This document shows, in pieces, positions 23,848 through 32,245 of a stretch of 64,000 bases of DNA. Positions within the stretch are counted from its first letter, which is position 1. The number at the start of each line of letters is the position of its first letter. The DNA is from Vibrio sp. UBA2441 (GTDB lineage: Bacteria; Pseudomonadota; Gammaproteobacteria; Enterobacterales; Vibrionaceae), in the NCBI GenBank assembly GCA_002342685.1, contig DDQN01000092.1, forward strand, positions 1 to 64,000, read 5' to 3'. The position numbers and the translations under genes are program-made. The notes beneath the pieces are model-generated. The model was not told the DNA's origin. It worked only from the letters and a program-made list of their open reading frames with translations, and made no database searches.

Positions 23848-24384
23848 ATGAAACAACTTATTGATTTTATTCCACTAATTATATTTTTTGCCCTGTACAA
23901 AATGTACGATATCTATGTCGGTACAGCCGCATTAATCGTCGCAACAGCAATTCAAATCGCCTTAACTTACTTTCTTTATAAAAAAGTTGAGAAGATGCAA
24001 TTGATCACTTTCGTTATCGTAGCTGTCTTTGGGGGCATGACGATATTTTTCCATGATGAAAACTTTATTAAGTGGAAAGTGACCATTGTGTATTCACTTT
24101 TCTCTATCGGACTACTCGTTACTCAGTTGATGGGAAAACCTGTTATCAAAGGGATGTTGGGGAAAGAGATTTCGTTACCTGACTCCGTATGGCTAAAGAT
24201 TAACTGGGCTTGGGTAATATTCTTTGTACTTTGTGCTCTATTAAACGTTTATGTTGCGTTCAACTTACCACTCGATGTTTGGGTTAACTTTAAAGTCTTT
24301 GGTTTACTCGCAGCCACATTCGGATTCACACTTCTCACTGGTTTATACATTTACAAACACCTACCTAAAGAAGAATCAAAATAA
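23848..24384 (+). CDS. yciB: Inner membrane septation protein YciB/IspZ
   Basis: YciB is a small inner-membrane protein linked to cell-envelope synthesis and, in Shigella (IspZ), to septation. The 178-residue length matches the family. The start 'MKQLIDFIPLIIFFALYKMYDIYVGTA' region is diagnostic; five or so hydrophobic helices follow. The 'FHDENFIKWKVT' and 'GLLVTQLMGKPVIKGMLGKE' loops are strongly conserved. The next genes are yciA and yciI, as in other gammaproteobacteria. A terminator follows, so yciA needs its own promoter or readthrough. Confidence 0.96.
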   Translation: MKQLIDFIPLIIFFALYKMYDIYVGTAALIVATAIQIALTYFLYKKVEKMQLITFVIVAVFGGMTIFFHDENFIKWKVTIVYSLFSIGLLVTQLMGKPVIKGMLGKEISLPDSVWLKINWAWVIFFVLCALLNVYVAFNLPLDVWVNFKVFGLLAATFGFTLLTGLYIYKHLPKEESK

Positions 24385-24392
24385 ATGACTTT

Positions 24393-24423
24393 ACCCTCAG
24401 CAGTTCTCGCTGAGGGTTTCTTA
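24393..24423 (+). terminator. Terminator after yciB
   Basis: ACCCTCAGC-agttctc-GCTGAGGGT forms a perfect 9-bp stem, followed by the modest T tract TTCTTA. Confidence 0.8.
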
Positions 24424-24434
24424 ATGGAATGTTC

Positions 24435-24533
24435 ATGAACAATGATCGTAGTGCCGCTTCTCGCGGTCAAATGCTGCTTAGTACATTAGCTATGCTGACT
24501 GATACAAATACCTATGAAGAAGAAGTACAGTAA
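24435..24533 (+). CDS. 32-codon mini-ORF resembling the YciA N terminus
   Basis: This short frame starts at ATG 24435 after GGAAT, ends at 24533, and its stop overlaps the yciA start as TAATG. Residues 11-26 read GQMLLSTLAMLTDTNT, which aligns with GQQILRTLAMPADTNA near the start of YciA, 10 identities in 16. The DNA is similar too. It may be a degraded partial tandem duplication of the yciA 5' end, or a translated leader coupled to yciA. I cannot tell which from sequence alone. Confidence 0.45.
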   Translation: MNNDRSAASRGQMLLSTLAMLTDTNTYEEEVQ

Positions 24534-24934
24534 TGGAAGCAGTAAAACCTATTAACCCGAAAGGGCAACAAATCTTGCGTACACTGGCTATGCCCGCTGA
24601 TACGAATGCCGCAGGTCAGATTTTCGGCGGTTGGATAATGTCTCAGTTAGATTTGGCTGGTGGCATTTTGGCTAAGGAAATATCAGGCGGCCGGATAGTC
24701 ACCGTTTCAGTGTCTGATATAACGTTTAAGAAACCTGTTTCTGTGGGTGACGTGGTATGCTGCTATGGTGAATGTACACGGATCGGTAGGACTTCAATGT
24801 CTATTGATTTGGAAGTCTGGGTAAAGCCAGTCAATGATAAAGGCGTAGGTGATAGATTTCAGGTATGTGAAGCCTCATTTAACTATGTTGCTATAGATAG
24901 CAATGGCCGTCCTCGCCCAGTAAAAACAGCGTAA
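24533..24934 (+). CDS. yciA: Acyl-CoA thioesterase YciA
   Basis: YciA is a hot-dog-fold thioesterase hydrolysing a broad range of acyl-CoAs in the cytoplasm. The 133 residues match E. coli YciA closely. Marks are 'LRTLAMPADTNAAGQIFGGWIMSQLD' region with its catalytic Asp and the 'GGIL' helix, then 'ITFKKPVSVGDVVCCYGE' and 'VWVKPV'. The ATG overlaps the stop of a preceding mini-ORF, which may affect its translation. It follows yciB, with yciI downstream. Confidence 0.96.
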   Translation: MEAVKPINPKGQQILRTLAMPADTNAAGQIFGGWIMSQLDLAGGILAKEISGGRIVTVSVSDITFKKPVSVGDVVCCYGECTRIGRTSMSIDLEVWVKPVNDKGVGDRFQVCEASFNYVAIDSNGRPRPVKTA

Positions 24935-25017
24935 TTTCACACTCTTAAGCAAAGCTTCAACTAACATTGTATTATTTTTGTAAGATGAAGCCTCTCAAAA
25001 ATGAATAAGGAATATTT

Positions 25018-25314
25018 ATGTGGTACGTCATTTTTTCTCAAGATGTAAAAAACTCTCTAGAAAAGCGTCTGAGTGTGAGAGATAAACATTTAGTTCGATT
25101 ACAACTGCTTCAAAATGAAGGTCGGCTCCTCACCGCAGGTCCAATGCCTGCAATCGATTCTGAAAACCCCGGTGAAGCGGGCTTTACAGGGTCAACCGTT
25201 ATTGCAGAGTTTTCTTCCTTAGAAGAGGCCAAAACTTGGGCCGATGCTGATCCGTACATAGCTGCAGGTGTATACGAAAACGTCATTGTAAAACCATTTA
25301 AAAAAGTATTTTAA
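25018..25314 (+). CDS. yciI: YciI family protein
   Basis: The 98-residue ferredoxin-like dimeric alpha+beta protein belongs to the YciI/YCII family, whose activity is poorly known; the putative active site is a His/Asp pair. Typical stretches are 'MWYVIFSQDVKNSLEKRL', 'HLVRLQLLQNEGRLLTAGPMP' and 'WADADPYIAAGVYENV'. AAGGAA precedes the ATG by 7 nt. The downstream pilotin gene begins 2 nt after its stop, so the two are co-transcribed. Confidence 0.94.
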   Translation: MWYVIFSQDVKNSLEKRLSVRDKHLVRLQLLQNEGRLLTAGPMPAIDSENPGEAGFTGSTVIAEFSSLEEAKTWADADPYIAAGVYENVIVKPFKKVF

Positions 25315-25316
25315 AT

Positions 25317-25721
25317 ATGAAATTTTCTACCGTAAAAATCATCTCTATATTCGCGATTTTATTTGTGTTTGGTTGCAGCTCTAGTGCCGACAAACAACGG
25401 CTAGTAGAAGCTATCGCTCAACATAGGGCAACGACATTATCAAATAGTTTACCCATCGAGCACGGGCCGTTAACTATCATGCAAGCTAAAGCCAGAGGAA
25501 ATGCCGTTGAACTTATGATGCTCTACAACGGTGATGATGCAATACCAGCTCAGGCTCTTATGACCAATAGTGTTAATTATTACTGTACGAATTCAGACGT
25601 TAGAGCCAACTTAGAACATGGCATCATTTACGATATCAAAATGAGAAGTCCTAGAGGGCAATTGTTGCTCGAAAAAGTTATCTCTCTGGATACATGCCAA
25701 TCAGTCGAAGATCAAAAGTAG
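25317..25721 (+). CDS. aspS: Type II secretion pilotin lipoprotein, GspS2/AspS type
   Basis: The 134-residue lipoprotein has a lipobox (LFVFGC, Cys20). The rest aligns by eye with E. coli YghG (GspS-beta): 'QHRATTLSNSLPIEHGPLTIMQAKARG' region corresponds to YghG residues after its lipobox. Two Cys (in 'YYCTN' and 'LDTCQ') occupy the positions of the YghG/AspS disulfide, and the basic 'SPRGQLL' strand also matches. Such pilotins bring the secretin GspD to the outer membrane. As in Vibrio generally, it is separate from the main gsp operon. It follows yciI by 2 nt; the functional call rests on visual alignment. Confidence 0.75.
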   Translation: MKFSTVKIISIFAILFVFGCSSSADKQRLVEAIAQHRATTLSNSLPIEHGPLTIMQAKARGNAVELMMLYNGDDAIPAQALMTNSVNYYCTNSDVRANLEHGIIYDIKMRSPRGQLLLEKVISLDTCQSVEDQK

Positions 25722-25789
25722 TCTCAACAAGACTAAAGGACCTTCAACTCGACATATCAATGTTTAAGCGGCTCACCTCTTAATCTTTT

Positions 25790-25860
25790 ATACTCAAACT
25801 AGTTCTGGATACTTTTTATTTTTAAAAGAGGATCTTCTGGAAATAGTTTGAGTATTTTTG
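25790..25860 (+). terminator. Long inverted repeat, probable terminator after aspS
   Basis: ATACTCAAACTA (25790-25801) and TAGTTTGAGTAT (25844-25855) are perfect 12-bp arms around a 42-nt loop, followed by TTTTTG. The size of the loop is unusual for a simple terminator, so a regulatory role for the downstream ynj operon is also possible. Confidence 0.55.
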
Positions 25861-25950
25861 CTTAAAGTGAATAGAAATCAACGTTTACCCGGTCTGGTAT
25901 TGGTAGTCGCGTTGACCTAGTTATAACAATCAAGCCCTGAAAGGAATCTT

Positions 25951-27090
25951 ATGAAAAAAACTGCGTTACTCATTGCCGCTTTAGCCAGCTTTTCTACTGT
26001 TGCTCAACCCACATGGCAACAAATAGAAGATAAGGCCAAAGGTCAATCCGTGTATTTCCACGCTTGGGGTGGAAGCCAGGAAATTAATGCTTACCTTAAA
26101 TGGACTGGTAAGCAACTGAAACAACGTTATGGTATCGACTTTAAGCACGTTAAAGTCTCTGACATTTCGAAAACAACATCACAACTACTCGCAGAGAAGA
26201 CGGCGAGTAAAAATGCAAATGGCAGCGTTGATATGGTCTGGATTAATGGCGAAAACTTCAAATCCATGAAATCTGGCGATTTACTTTATGGTCCATTTGT
26301 AGAGAAGCTACCAAATTGGAAGAATGTTGACCAAAGCTTGCCTGTCGACAGCGACTTTTCTGAACCAACAAATGGCTTAGAAGCACCATGGGGAGTGGGT
26401 CAGCTAGTGTTTATCCATGATAGCAAAACACTTAATAATCCTCCCGCCTCATTTTCTGAGTTGCTGAGTTATAGCAAGGCATACCCTAATCGCATAAGCT
26501 ACCCTAAACCACCCGAATTTCATGGTACCAGCTTCCTGAAAGCGTTACTTATCGAGCTCACGCAAGGCGACAAATCTCTGTACAAGCCTGTTAATCAAAA
26601 AGACTTTGATATTATTACCAAGCCGCTTTGGACTTATTTAGATGAGTTTCATCAATATGCATGGCGAGAAGGAAAGCAATTTCCAGCGGGCTCTTCAGAA
26701 ATGATTCAGTTATTGGATGACAGACAGTTAGATTTAAGCATTACTTTCAATCCAAACGCGGTCTTCTCTGCACAAAAAAGCGGTAAATTGGCAGAAACGA
26801 CCAGAGCTTATGCCATGGACGCTGGCGCTCTGTCTAACATTCATTTTCTCGCTATCCCATGGAATGCCAATGCAAAAGAAGCCGCCTTGGTATCAATTAA
26901 CTTTTTATTGAGCTCGGAAGCTCAATCTCGTAAAGGTGACTTATCCATATGGGGCGATCCATCCGTTCTGTTAAACCAGAATTTAGAAGGTTCGGCTAAA
27001 AACACCCGCTTGTTTAAATCTTTGCCTGAACCCCACCCTAGTTGGCAAGTCGCCCTTGAAAAAGCCTGGTTAGAACGATATGGACAATAA
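25951..27090 (+). CDS. ynjB: ABC transporter substrate-binding protein YnjB
   Basis: This is a periplasmic binding protein with a cleaved signal peptide ('MKKTALLIAALASFSTVAQ'). The 379-residue length and order ynjB-C-D-F match the E. coli locus. The fold is that of class II binding proteins for ions, polyamines or thiamine-like ligands, with stretches such as 'VYFHAWGGSQEINAYLKW' and 'VDMVWINGENF'. Substrate is unknown for this family. It is the first gene of a four-gene operon, with AAGGAA before the ATG. Confidence 0.92.
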   Translation: MKKTALLIAALASFSTVAQPTWQQIEDKAKGQSVYFHAWGGSQEINAYLKWTGKQLKQRYGIDFKHVKVSDISKTTSQLLAEKTASKNANGSVDMVWINGENFKSMKSGDLLYGPFVEKLPNWKNVDQSLPVDSDFSEPTNGLEAPWGVGQLVFIHDSKTLNNPPASFSELLSYSKAYPNRISYPKPPEFHGTSFLKALLIELTQGDKSLYKPVNQKDFDIITKPLWTYLDEFHQYAWREGKQFPAGSSEMIQLLDDRQLDLSITFNPNAVFSAQKSGKLAETTRAYAMDAGALSNIHFLAIPWNANAKEAALVSINFLLSSEAQSRKGDLSIWGDPSVLLNQNLEGSAKNTRLFKSLPEPHPSWQVALEKAWLERYGQ

Positions 27091-27103
27091 TTGTAGTTAA
27101 ACC

Positions 27104-28792
27104 ATGTTGCGTATCATCTACCTGTTACTTATTCTCGTTTGTATTTTCCCCACGGTTCCGGGAACTGTGGGGGTTTTACTCTCGTCATTGAGTTATGTGC
27201 CACCCATTGGAATGACGTCAATATCCCTTGAAGGCTTTATCGCCGTTTTTGAGTGGAGTGCGGTATGGAAATCTATCGCTCTGACAATTTTCACTACCCT
27301 CTTTAGTTGTTTGCTCTGTTGTTTTCTCGCTTTTTCAATCATTCAGTCAACATGGCGCTATAGACGTTGGCGCATCGTGGAGCGAGCTCTGTCACCGCTT
27401 CTTGCCATGCCACATGTCGCATTTGCCATTGGGTTTGCGTTTCTATTCTCCCCTACTGGCATTATTTCACGGCTAATTAATCCTGTGATTGATGTCAGCT
27501 CCATCGCTCTACTGGTGAAAGATCAATACGGGTTAGGGCTGAGCTTTGCGTTGGCTTTAAAAGAATTACCTTTTTTATTATTAATGAGCGTCCCTATATT
27601 AAATCAGCTCAAAATTGACCAATTGGCCAAAGTGACAACAAGTTTAGGATATTCGCCCAACCAATTTTGGTGGAAGTGTGTTTTTCCACAATGGCTAACC
27701 AAAATTCGCTTCCCGCTTATCGCCATTGTTGCCTACAGTGCATCTGTTGTAGACATTAGCCTTATACTTGGTCCAACCAACCCTCCCACTTTTTCGGTAC
27801 TGGTGTGGCAATGGTTTTCAAACCCAGATTTACACTTATTTCCCCGAGCTGGAGCTGGGGCTGTGCTTCTTTTTTTCATCTGTAGCCTTCTGTTTTTATT
27901 AGTAAGAACGTTTGAATGGTTTTGTGTATCTAAAAGGAAACAGTGGCAATATTCCGGTAGGTACGGTTTTTCAGTCCCCGGCCAACGCTTTTTCATTATG
28001 CTAATGCTCATTAACCTCACTATCTTACCGCTAACCATCGTTTGGTCATTTGCCCAACGCTGGCGCTTTCCTGACCTTATCCCAAGTAAATTTAGTCGCC
28101 AATTTTGGGCATTAGAGTGGGAATCCATTTTACCAACCATTAATAACAGCTTGTTGTTAGCTCTGATATCATCTGGAGTAGCACTACTATTTGCTCTGGT
28201 CGCACACGAATATCAGAATAAGTATCGCTTACACATACCCCATTTTATTATTGCTTTACCGATTCTTGTTCCGCAATTGTCGCTATTATTTGGGATACAG
28301 GTAGCAACCTTATATATTAACTTCAACAGTTATTTCATTTGGGTTGTATGGTCACATGTCTTTTTTGCGTTCCCTTATGTATTTCTCGCTCTGGACGGAC
28401 CTTGGAAAAGCTATGAAGAAGGGTACACCAGAACTGCTCTCAGCTTAGGAAAGTCACCTTTGTATACATGGCTCAAAATTAAAGCCCCTATTTTATTACC
28501 CGCCATACTGTTTTCATGGGCTATAGGCGCAAGCGTCAGTCTTGCGCAATACTTACCAACACTAATGCTAGGTGCTGGCCGGATCTCAACCATCACAACA
28601 GAAGCAGTGGCTCTTTCTAGTGGTTTTGACAGACGTGTAACCGCTATTTACGCAATTTGGCAAGCTGCTTTGCCATTTTTGTTTTTCACCTTTGCTTATA
28701 TGACAAGTCGTATACAAAGTAGAGTTATCAACAAACGTCGCAGGAAAATCATTGACCATGAGCCTTTCTCTAAAAAAACTCACCATCTTTAA
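27104..28792 (+). CDS. ynjC: ABC transporter permease YnjC (double permease)
   Basis: This 562-residue inner-membrane protein has two fused permease units of about six helices each, like ThiP and FbpB. Each has an EAA-type loop for the ATPase: 'TTSLGYSPNQFWWKCVFPQW' near 185-205 and 'ALSLGKSPLYTWLKIKAPI' near 445-465. It lies 13 nt after ynjB and its 3' end overlaps the ynjD start. Because both halves are in one chain, one copy should pair with two YnjD subunits. Confidence 0.92.
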   Translation: MLRIIYLLLILVCIFPTVPGTVGVLLSSLSYVPPIGMTSISLEGFIAVFEWSAVWKSIALTIFTTLFSCLLCCFLAFSIIQSTWRYRRWRIVERALSPLLAMPHVAFAIGFAFLFSPTGIISRLINPVIDVSSIALLVKDQYGLGLSFALALKELPFLLLMSVPILNQLKIDQLAKVTTSLGYSPNQFWWKCVFPQWLTKIRFPLIAIVAYSASVVDISLILGPTNPPTFSVLVWQWFSNPDLHLFPRAGAGAVLLFFICSLLFLLVRTFEWFCVSKRKQWQYSGRYGFSVPGQRFFIMLMLINLTILPLTIVWSFAQRWRFPDLIPSKFSRQFWALEWESILPTINNSLLLALISSGVALLFALVAHEYQNKYRLHIPHFIIALPILVPQLSLLFGIQVATLYINFNSYFIWVVWSHVFFAFPYVFLALDGPWKSYEEGYTRTALSLGKSPLYTWLKIKAPILLPAILFSWAIGASVSLAQYLPTLMLGAGRISTITTEAVALSSGFDRRVTAIYAIWQAALPFLFFTFAYMTSRIQSRVINKRRRKIIDHEPFSKKTHHL

Positions 28793-29393
28793 CCGAGATA
28801 GTACCGCTTTGTTTCATCCCGTTTCTTTTACGGTAGAGCCCGGTGAAGTACTCTGCCTGATGGGACCAAGCGGTTGTGGTAAGTCTACGCTATTGAATGT
28901 GATTGCAGGGCATCTGGCTGATGACTTCAGCTATAATGGCGATATCTACTTGGGTGAGAAAAAAATCGACCGGTTAGCCGCCCATCTACGCCAGGTTGGT
29001 ATCTTGTTTCAAGATGATCTGTTGTTTCCTCATTTATCTGTAATAGAAAACCTCGCTTTCGCACTGCCTAATTCAATAAAAGGCCGCAAACGAATCGATG
29101 CTGCTTATACTGCACTCAAAAAAGTGAAGCTGGAACAATTGGCCAACTCGATGCCAGAACAGATATCTGGAGGCCAAAGAGCCAGAGTGAGCTTGGTTCG
29201 TATGTTACTGGCTGAGCCTAAATTAATTTTACTCGATGAACCTTTTAGCAAATTAGACAAAACACTGCGTGAACAGTTTAGAGATTGGGTCTTCGAGCAG
29301 ATAGCACTAGCCAATGTACCTGCATTGCTTGTCACGCATGACAGTTCAGATATACCCAAAAACAGCCGTTGTTTAACTTGGCCTTGGAGCTAA
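28758..29393 (+). CDS. ynjD: ABC transporter ATP-binding protein YnjD
   Basis: The 211-residue ATPase has Walker A 'GPSGCGKSTLL', Q-loop 'ILFQDDLLFPHLS', signature 'ISGGQRARVSLVR', Walker B 'LILLDEPFSKLD' and switch His in 'LLVTHDSSD'. It energises YnjC. I chose ATG 28758 within the ynjC 3' end; an in-frame TTG at 28752 is an alternative start. It is short, ending soon after the switch region, as is E. coli YnjD. Confidence 0.94.
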   Translation: MSLSLKKLTIFNRDSTALFHPVSFTVEPGEVLCLMGPSGCGKSTLLNVIAGHLADDFSYNGDIYLGEKKIDRLAAHLRQVGILFQDDLLFPHLSVIENLAFALPNSIKGRKRIDAAYTALKKVKLEQLANSMPEQISGGQRARVSLVRMLLAEPKLILLDEPFSKLDKTLREQFRDWVFEQIALANVPALLVTHDSSDIPKNSRCLTWPWS

Positions 29394-29398
29394 AAAAG

Positions 29399-30028
29399 AT
29401 GTTAGATAGATTCAGTATTAAAATCATTAAGTATCCACTTAATTTTACTGCAAAGCTGGTTTCTAAAACCGGAGTAACTGCAAATCAAATTACGCTTACC
29501 GGTTTTATATTGGGATGTTTAGCTCTGCCTTCTCTATATTTTCAGCAATATCAGCTAGCATTATTATTTATTGTACTCAACCGCACGTTTGATGGATTGG
29601 ACGGTGCGATGGCAAGATTACAAGGAATAACCGACTCGGGAGGTTTTCTGGATATCAGTTTGGATTTTCTATTTTACTCCTTAATACCGTTCGGTTTTGT
29701 TTTAGCCGCCCCCGAACAAAATGCAATTGCAGGTGCCTTTTTGATATTTTCATTTATTGGAACAGGTTCCAGCTTTCTTGCATTTGCGGTCATGGCAGGA
29801 AAAAGAGAGATAGAGAGCCCAGTCTATAAGAACAAGTCTCTCTATTATATGACTGGATTAACCGAGGGAACGGAAACCATCGCCTGCTTTATCCTGTTCT
29901 GTATTTTCCCTCAATATTTTGCACAAATCGCTTATGTATTTGGCGCACTTTGTTGGTTAACCACAGGAAACCGAATTTGGGCAGGATTTTCGACATTAAA
30001 AGAAATCGAACAGTCAGACGCAGAATAA
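29399..30028 (+). CDS. ynjF: CDP-alcohol phosphatidyltransferase family protein YnjF
   Basis: The 209-residue membrane protein carries the phospholipid-synthase signature ('DGLDGAMARLQG..D..GFLDISLD', with conserved Asp residues near 55-75). It resembles PgsA/PssA-type enzymes. The start is ATG 29399 ('MLDRFSIKII'), as in E. coli YnjF, with GGAG 11 nt upstream; a longer frame begins inside ynjD. The alcohol it accepts is not known. Its persistent linkage with an ABC transporter suggests that the transported compound might be an acceptor or product, but this is inference. Confidence 0.92.
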   Translation: MLDRFSIKIIKYPLNFTAKLVSKTGVTANQITLTGFILGCLALPSLYFQQYQLALLFIVLNRTFDGLDGAMARLQGITDSGGFLDISLDFLFYSLIPFGFVLAAPEQNAIAGAFLIFSFIGTGSSFLAFAVMAGKREIESPVYKNKSLYYMTGLTEGTETIACFILFCIFPQYFAQIAYVFGALCWLTTGNRIWAGFSTLKEIEQSDAE

Positions 30029-30032
30029 CTGA

Positions 30033-30062
30033 ACGTGGGCAATTCTGCCCACGTGCTATTTT
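30033..30062. terminator. Bidirectional terminator between ynjF and pepT
   Basis: ACGTGGGCA-attc-TGCCCACGT is a perfect 9-bp stem followed by GCTATTTTT on the plus strand. It overlaps nothing but the first bases beyond the pepT stop. Confidence 0.8.
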
Positions 30063-31279
30063 TCTGCGGTTTTTTCTGTCAACTTAACAATAACCTGTAC
30101 AGCTTGCTCCATCCCTTTAATAGTGATGAACTCATGAATACCATGAAAATTGTAACCGCCGGTAAAGATATTCGGACAAGGTAAGCCCATGAATGAGAGC
30201 CTAGCTCCGTCCGTACCACCACGAATAGGAGTAATCAGTGGCTCAACGCCGACCTCTAACATAGATTGTTTTGCCAGCTCTATGATGTGAGGGTGAGGCT
30301 CAACCATCTCTTTCATGTTAAAATAACTATCCGTAATTTCAACCTCTACGCTGCCTTTACCAAGCTTGGCGTTTAGCTGTGCCACTTTCTCCTGAATAAA
30401 TCCCTTACGCTGCTCTAGTCCATCTCTGTCGAACTCACGTATGATATAGTTTAGCTCGGTTCTGGCGATGCCCGATTTAATCGACGTCAGGTGATAAAAA
30501 CCTTGATAACCATCGGTACATTCTGGCGTTTCGTCACTAGGCATCATTAATTGAAACTGCGCCCCAATGTTCATTGAATTGACTAACTTATTCTTTGCTG
30601 TGCCCGGATGAACGCTAACGCCATGACAGATTACTTTAGCGCTACTCGCATTAAAGTTCTCATATTCCAACTCACCGACTAAACCACCATCAATCGTGTA
30701 TGCCCATTGTGCGCCAAATTTTTCAACATCAAATAAATCAGCACCTCGCCCAATCTCTTCATCAGGTGTAAAGCCAATACAGATATCACCATGTTTAATC
30801 TCTGGGTGGTTCGTAAGGTATTCTACTGCCGTTAGAATTTCAGCAATGCCCGCTTTATTATCCGCACCTAACAAGGTTGTACCGTCTGTCGTAATCAAGT
30901 CATGACCTATCAGTTGCTCCATCTCGGGATATTGAGATGGCGACAATACTTCACCACTTTGACCCAGAGCAATATCACCACCCTGATAATTATTTACGAT
31001 TTGCGGACGAACGTTTTTTCCTGATTCGTCGGGAGCGGTATCCATATGCGCAATAAAGCCTATTGGCGGCACTTGATGTTCACAATTGCTCGGAAGTTTA
31101 GCCATCAGATAACCATTGTCATCCAGTGTAACCTGCTGTAAACCAAGCTCAGTCATCTCTAATTTTAAACGCTCGGCTAATACCATTTGCCCTTTACTAC
31201 TTGGACATGCACTGCTCTCACTATTAGACTGAGTATCAAAAGTTACGTACTGCAAAAATCGGTCAACTAAGCTTTCCAT
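30056..31279 (-). CDS. pepT: Peptidase T (tripeptide aminopeptidase)
   Basis: PepT is a cytosolic zinc metallopeptidase (M20 family) removing N-terminal residues from tripeptides. The 407 residues match the family. Metal ligands and catalytic residues are visible in 'IGFIAHMDTAPD' (near 77), 'LLGADNKAGIAEI' (near 139), 'FTPDEEIGRG' (near 173) and 'YTIDGG', with 'PIRGGTDGARLSFMG' near the end. The zinc His in 'YNFHGIHEFI' is also present. It is the last gene of a run with the methyltransferase and pseudouridine synthase genes (gaps 24 and 3 nt). Confidence 0.97.
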   Translation of the reverse strand: MESLVDRFLQYVTFDTQSNSESSACPSSKGQMVLAERLKLEMTELGLQQVTLDDNGYLMAKLPSNCEHQVPPIGFIAHMDTAPDESGKNVRPQIVNNYQGGDIALGQSGEVLSPSQYPEMEQLIGHDLITTDGTTLLGADNKAGIAEILTAVEYLTNHPEIKHGDICIGFTPDEEIGRGADLFDVEKFGAQWAYTIDGGLVGELEYENFNASSAKVICHGVSVHPGTAKNKLVNSMNIGAQFQLMMPSDETPECTDGYQGFYHLTSIKSGIARTELNYIIREFDRDGLEQRKGFIQEKVAQLNAKLGKGSVEVEITDSYFNMKEMVEPHPHIIELAKQSMLEVGVEPLITPIRGGTDGARLSFMGLPCPNIFTGGYNFHGIHEFITIKGMEQAVQVIVKLTEKTAEK

Positions 31280-31303
31280 TCTTTTCTCTTTTAATTTTGG
31301 ATA

Positions 31304-32242
31304 TCAATTTGTTTTAAACACTAAGGCTTTTAGGCTTGAGTTTTCATCTATATCTGCAAACTCCGGTGGGTTTTCTAAACGCCCCTGATAAGTGATCTCC
31401 GGCGCTTCTTCATCCATCGATTCGATTAAGAACTCAGGCGTTACAGACGGTGAATTTACACAAGCCAAAACCTCAGCAGAATCAGTCATCAACTCAGGCA
31501 AGCGCCTTAATATCTTTTTATAATCTTTAGTGAGTGCAAAACTGCCTTTCTGAAATGAAGGCGGATCAATGATGATCAGGTCATAAGGTCCATTTTTACG
31601 AATCTTGCCCCAAGATTTGAAAATGTCGTGGGCCATGAAATTAACTTTGCTCATATCATGACCATTCAGTCGGTGGTTTTCCCTGCCTTTGTTCAAAGAA
31701 GCTTTTGCCATGTCCACATTGACAACCTTAGTGGCCCCTCCGTCTACTGCTGAAACAGAAAAACCGCAGGTATAAGCGAACAAGTTTAATACTTTTTTGC
31801 CTTGTGAACGCTTCTGAACCCATTCACGGCCAAATCTCATATCCAAAAACAGGCCAAAATTCTGGTTTTTACCAATATCCAGCTGATACTTTAGTCCATT
31901 TTCGATAACGACAGGAGACGAATCTAAATCACCAAATAGTATTTCAGAAGGTGCTCCATTTTCATAACGATGTTGTAAAAGTACCGACTTTCCTTGTTTT
32001 GTACGCCAAATATCTGTCGTGGTTATATTCATTAGACCCTGTCGCAACTCACACAAGAACTCTGCATCAACAGGTTTAAATAAAGCAACAATCAATTGAC
32101 CCTGAAGCCAATCACAGGTCAATTGTTCAAAACCTGTCCAACATTTACCTCTGCCGTGAAACAGGCGACGCACCTCGTTAGGTACAGTTTCTAACTGCTC
32201 ATCAATATAAGCAAAAAATGGGGATATTATCGTGTTGTTCAT
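31304..32242 (-). CDS. Class I SAM-dependent methyltransferase (RlmI/RlmK-like)
   Basis: The 312-residue enzyme resembles the C-terminal methyltransferase part of RlmI/RlmKL-type 23S rRNA methyltransferases. The SAM-binding motif is 'VLNLFAYTCGFSVSAVDGGA' (motif I). 'VVNVDMAKASLNKGRENH' contains the acidic ribose ligand, and the catalytic motif is 'LIIIDPPSFQKGSF'. No PUA domain is seen. It begins 3 nt after the pseudouridine synthase gene, which makes an RNA substrate likely, though the exact site is unknown. Confidence 0.85.
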   Translation of the reverse strand: MNNTIISPFFAYIDEQLETVPNEVRRLFHGRGKCWTGFEQLTCDWLQGQLIVALFKPVDAEFLCELRQGLMNITTTDIWRTKQGKSVLLQHRYENGAPSEILFGDLDSSPVVIENGLKYQLDIGKNQNFGLFLDMRFGREWVQKRSQGKKVLNLFAYTCGFSVSAVDGGATKVVNVDMAKASLNKGRENHRLNGHDMSKVNFMAHDIFKSWGKIRKNGPYDLIIIDPPSFQKGSFALTKDYKKILRRLPELMTDSAEVLACVNSPSVTPEFLIESMDEEAPEITYQGRLENPPEFADIDENSSLKALVFKTN

Positions 32243-32245
32243 AAT

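Noticed and set aside
25740..25950. TPP or other riboswitch upstream of ynjB
   Set aside because: No CTGAGA or other thiamine-box core was found; only the long inverted repeat is present.
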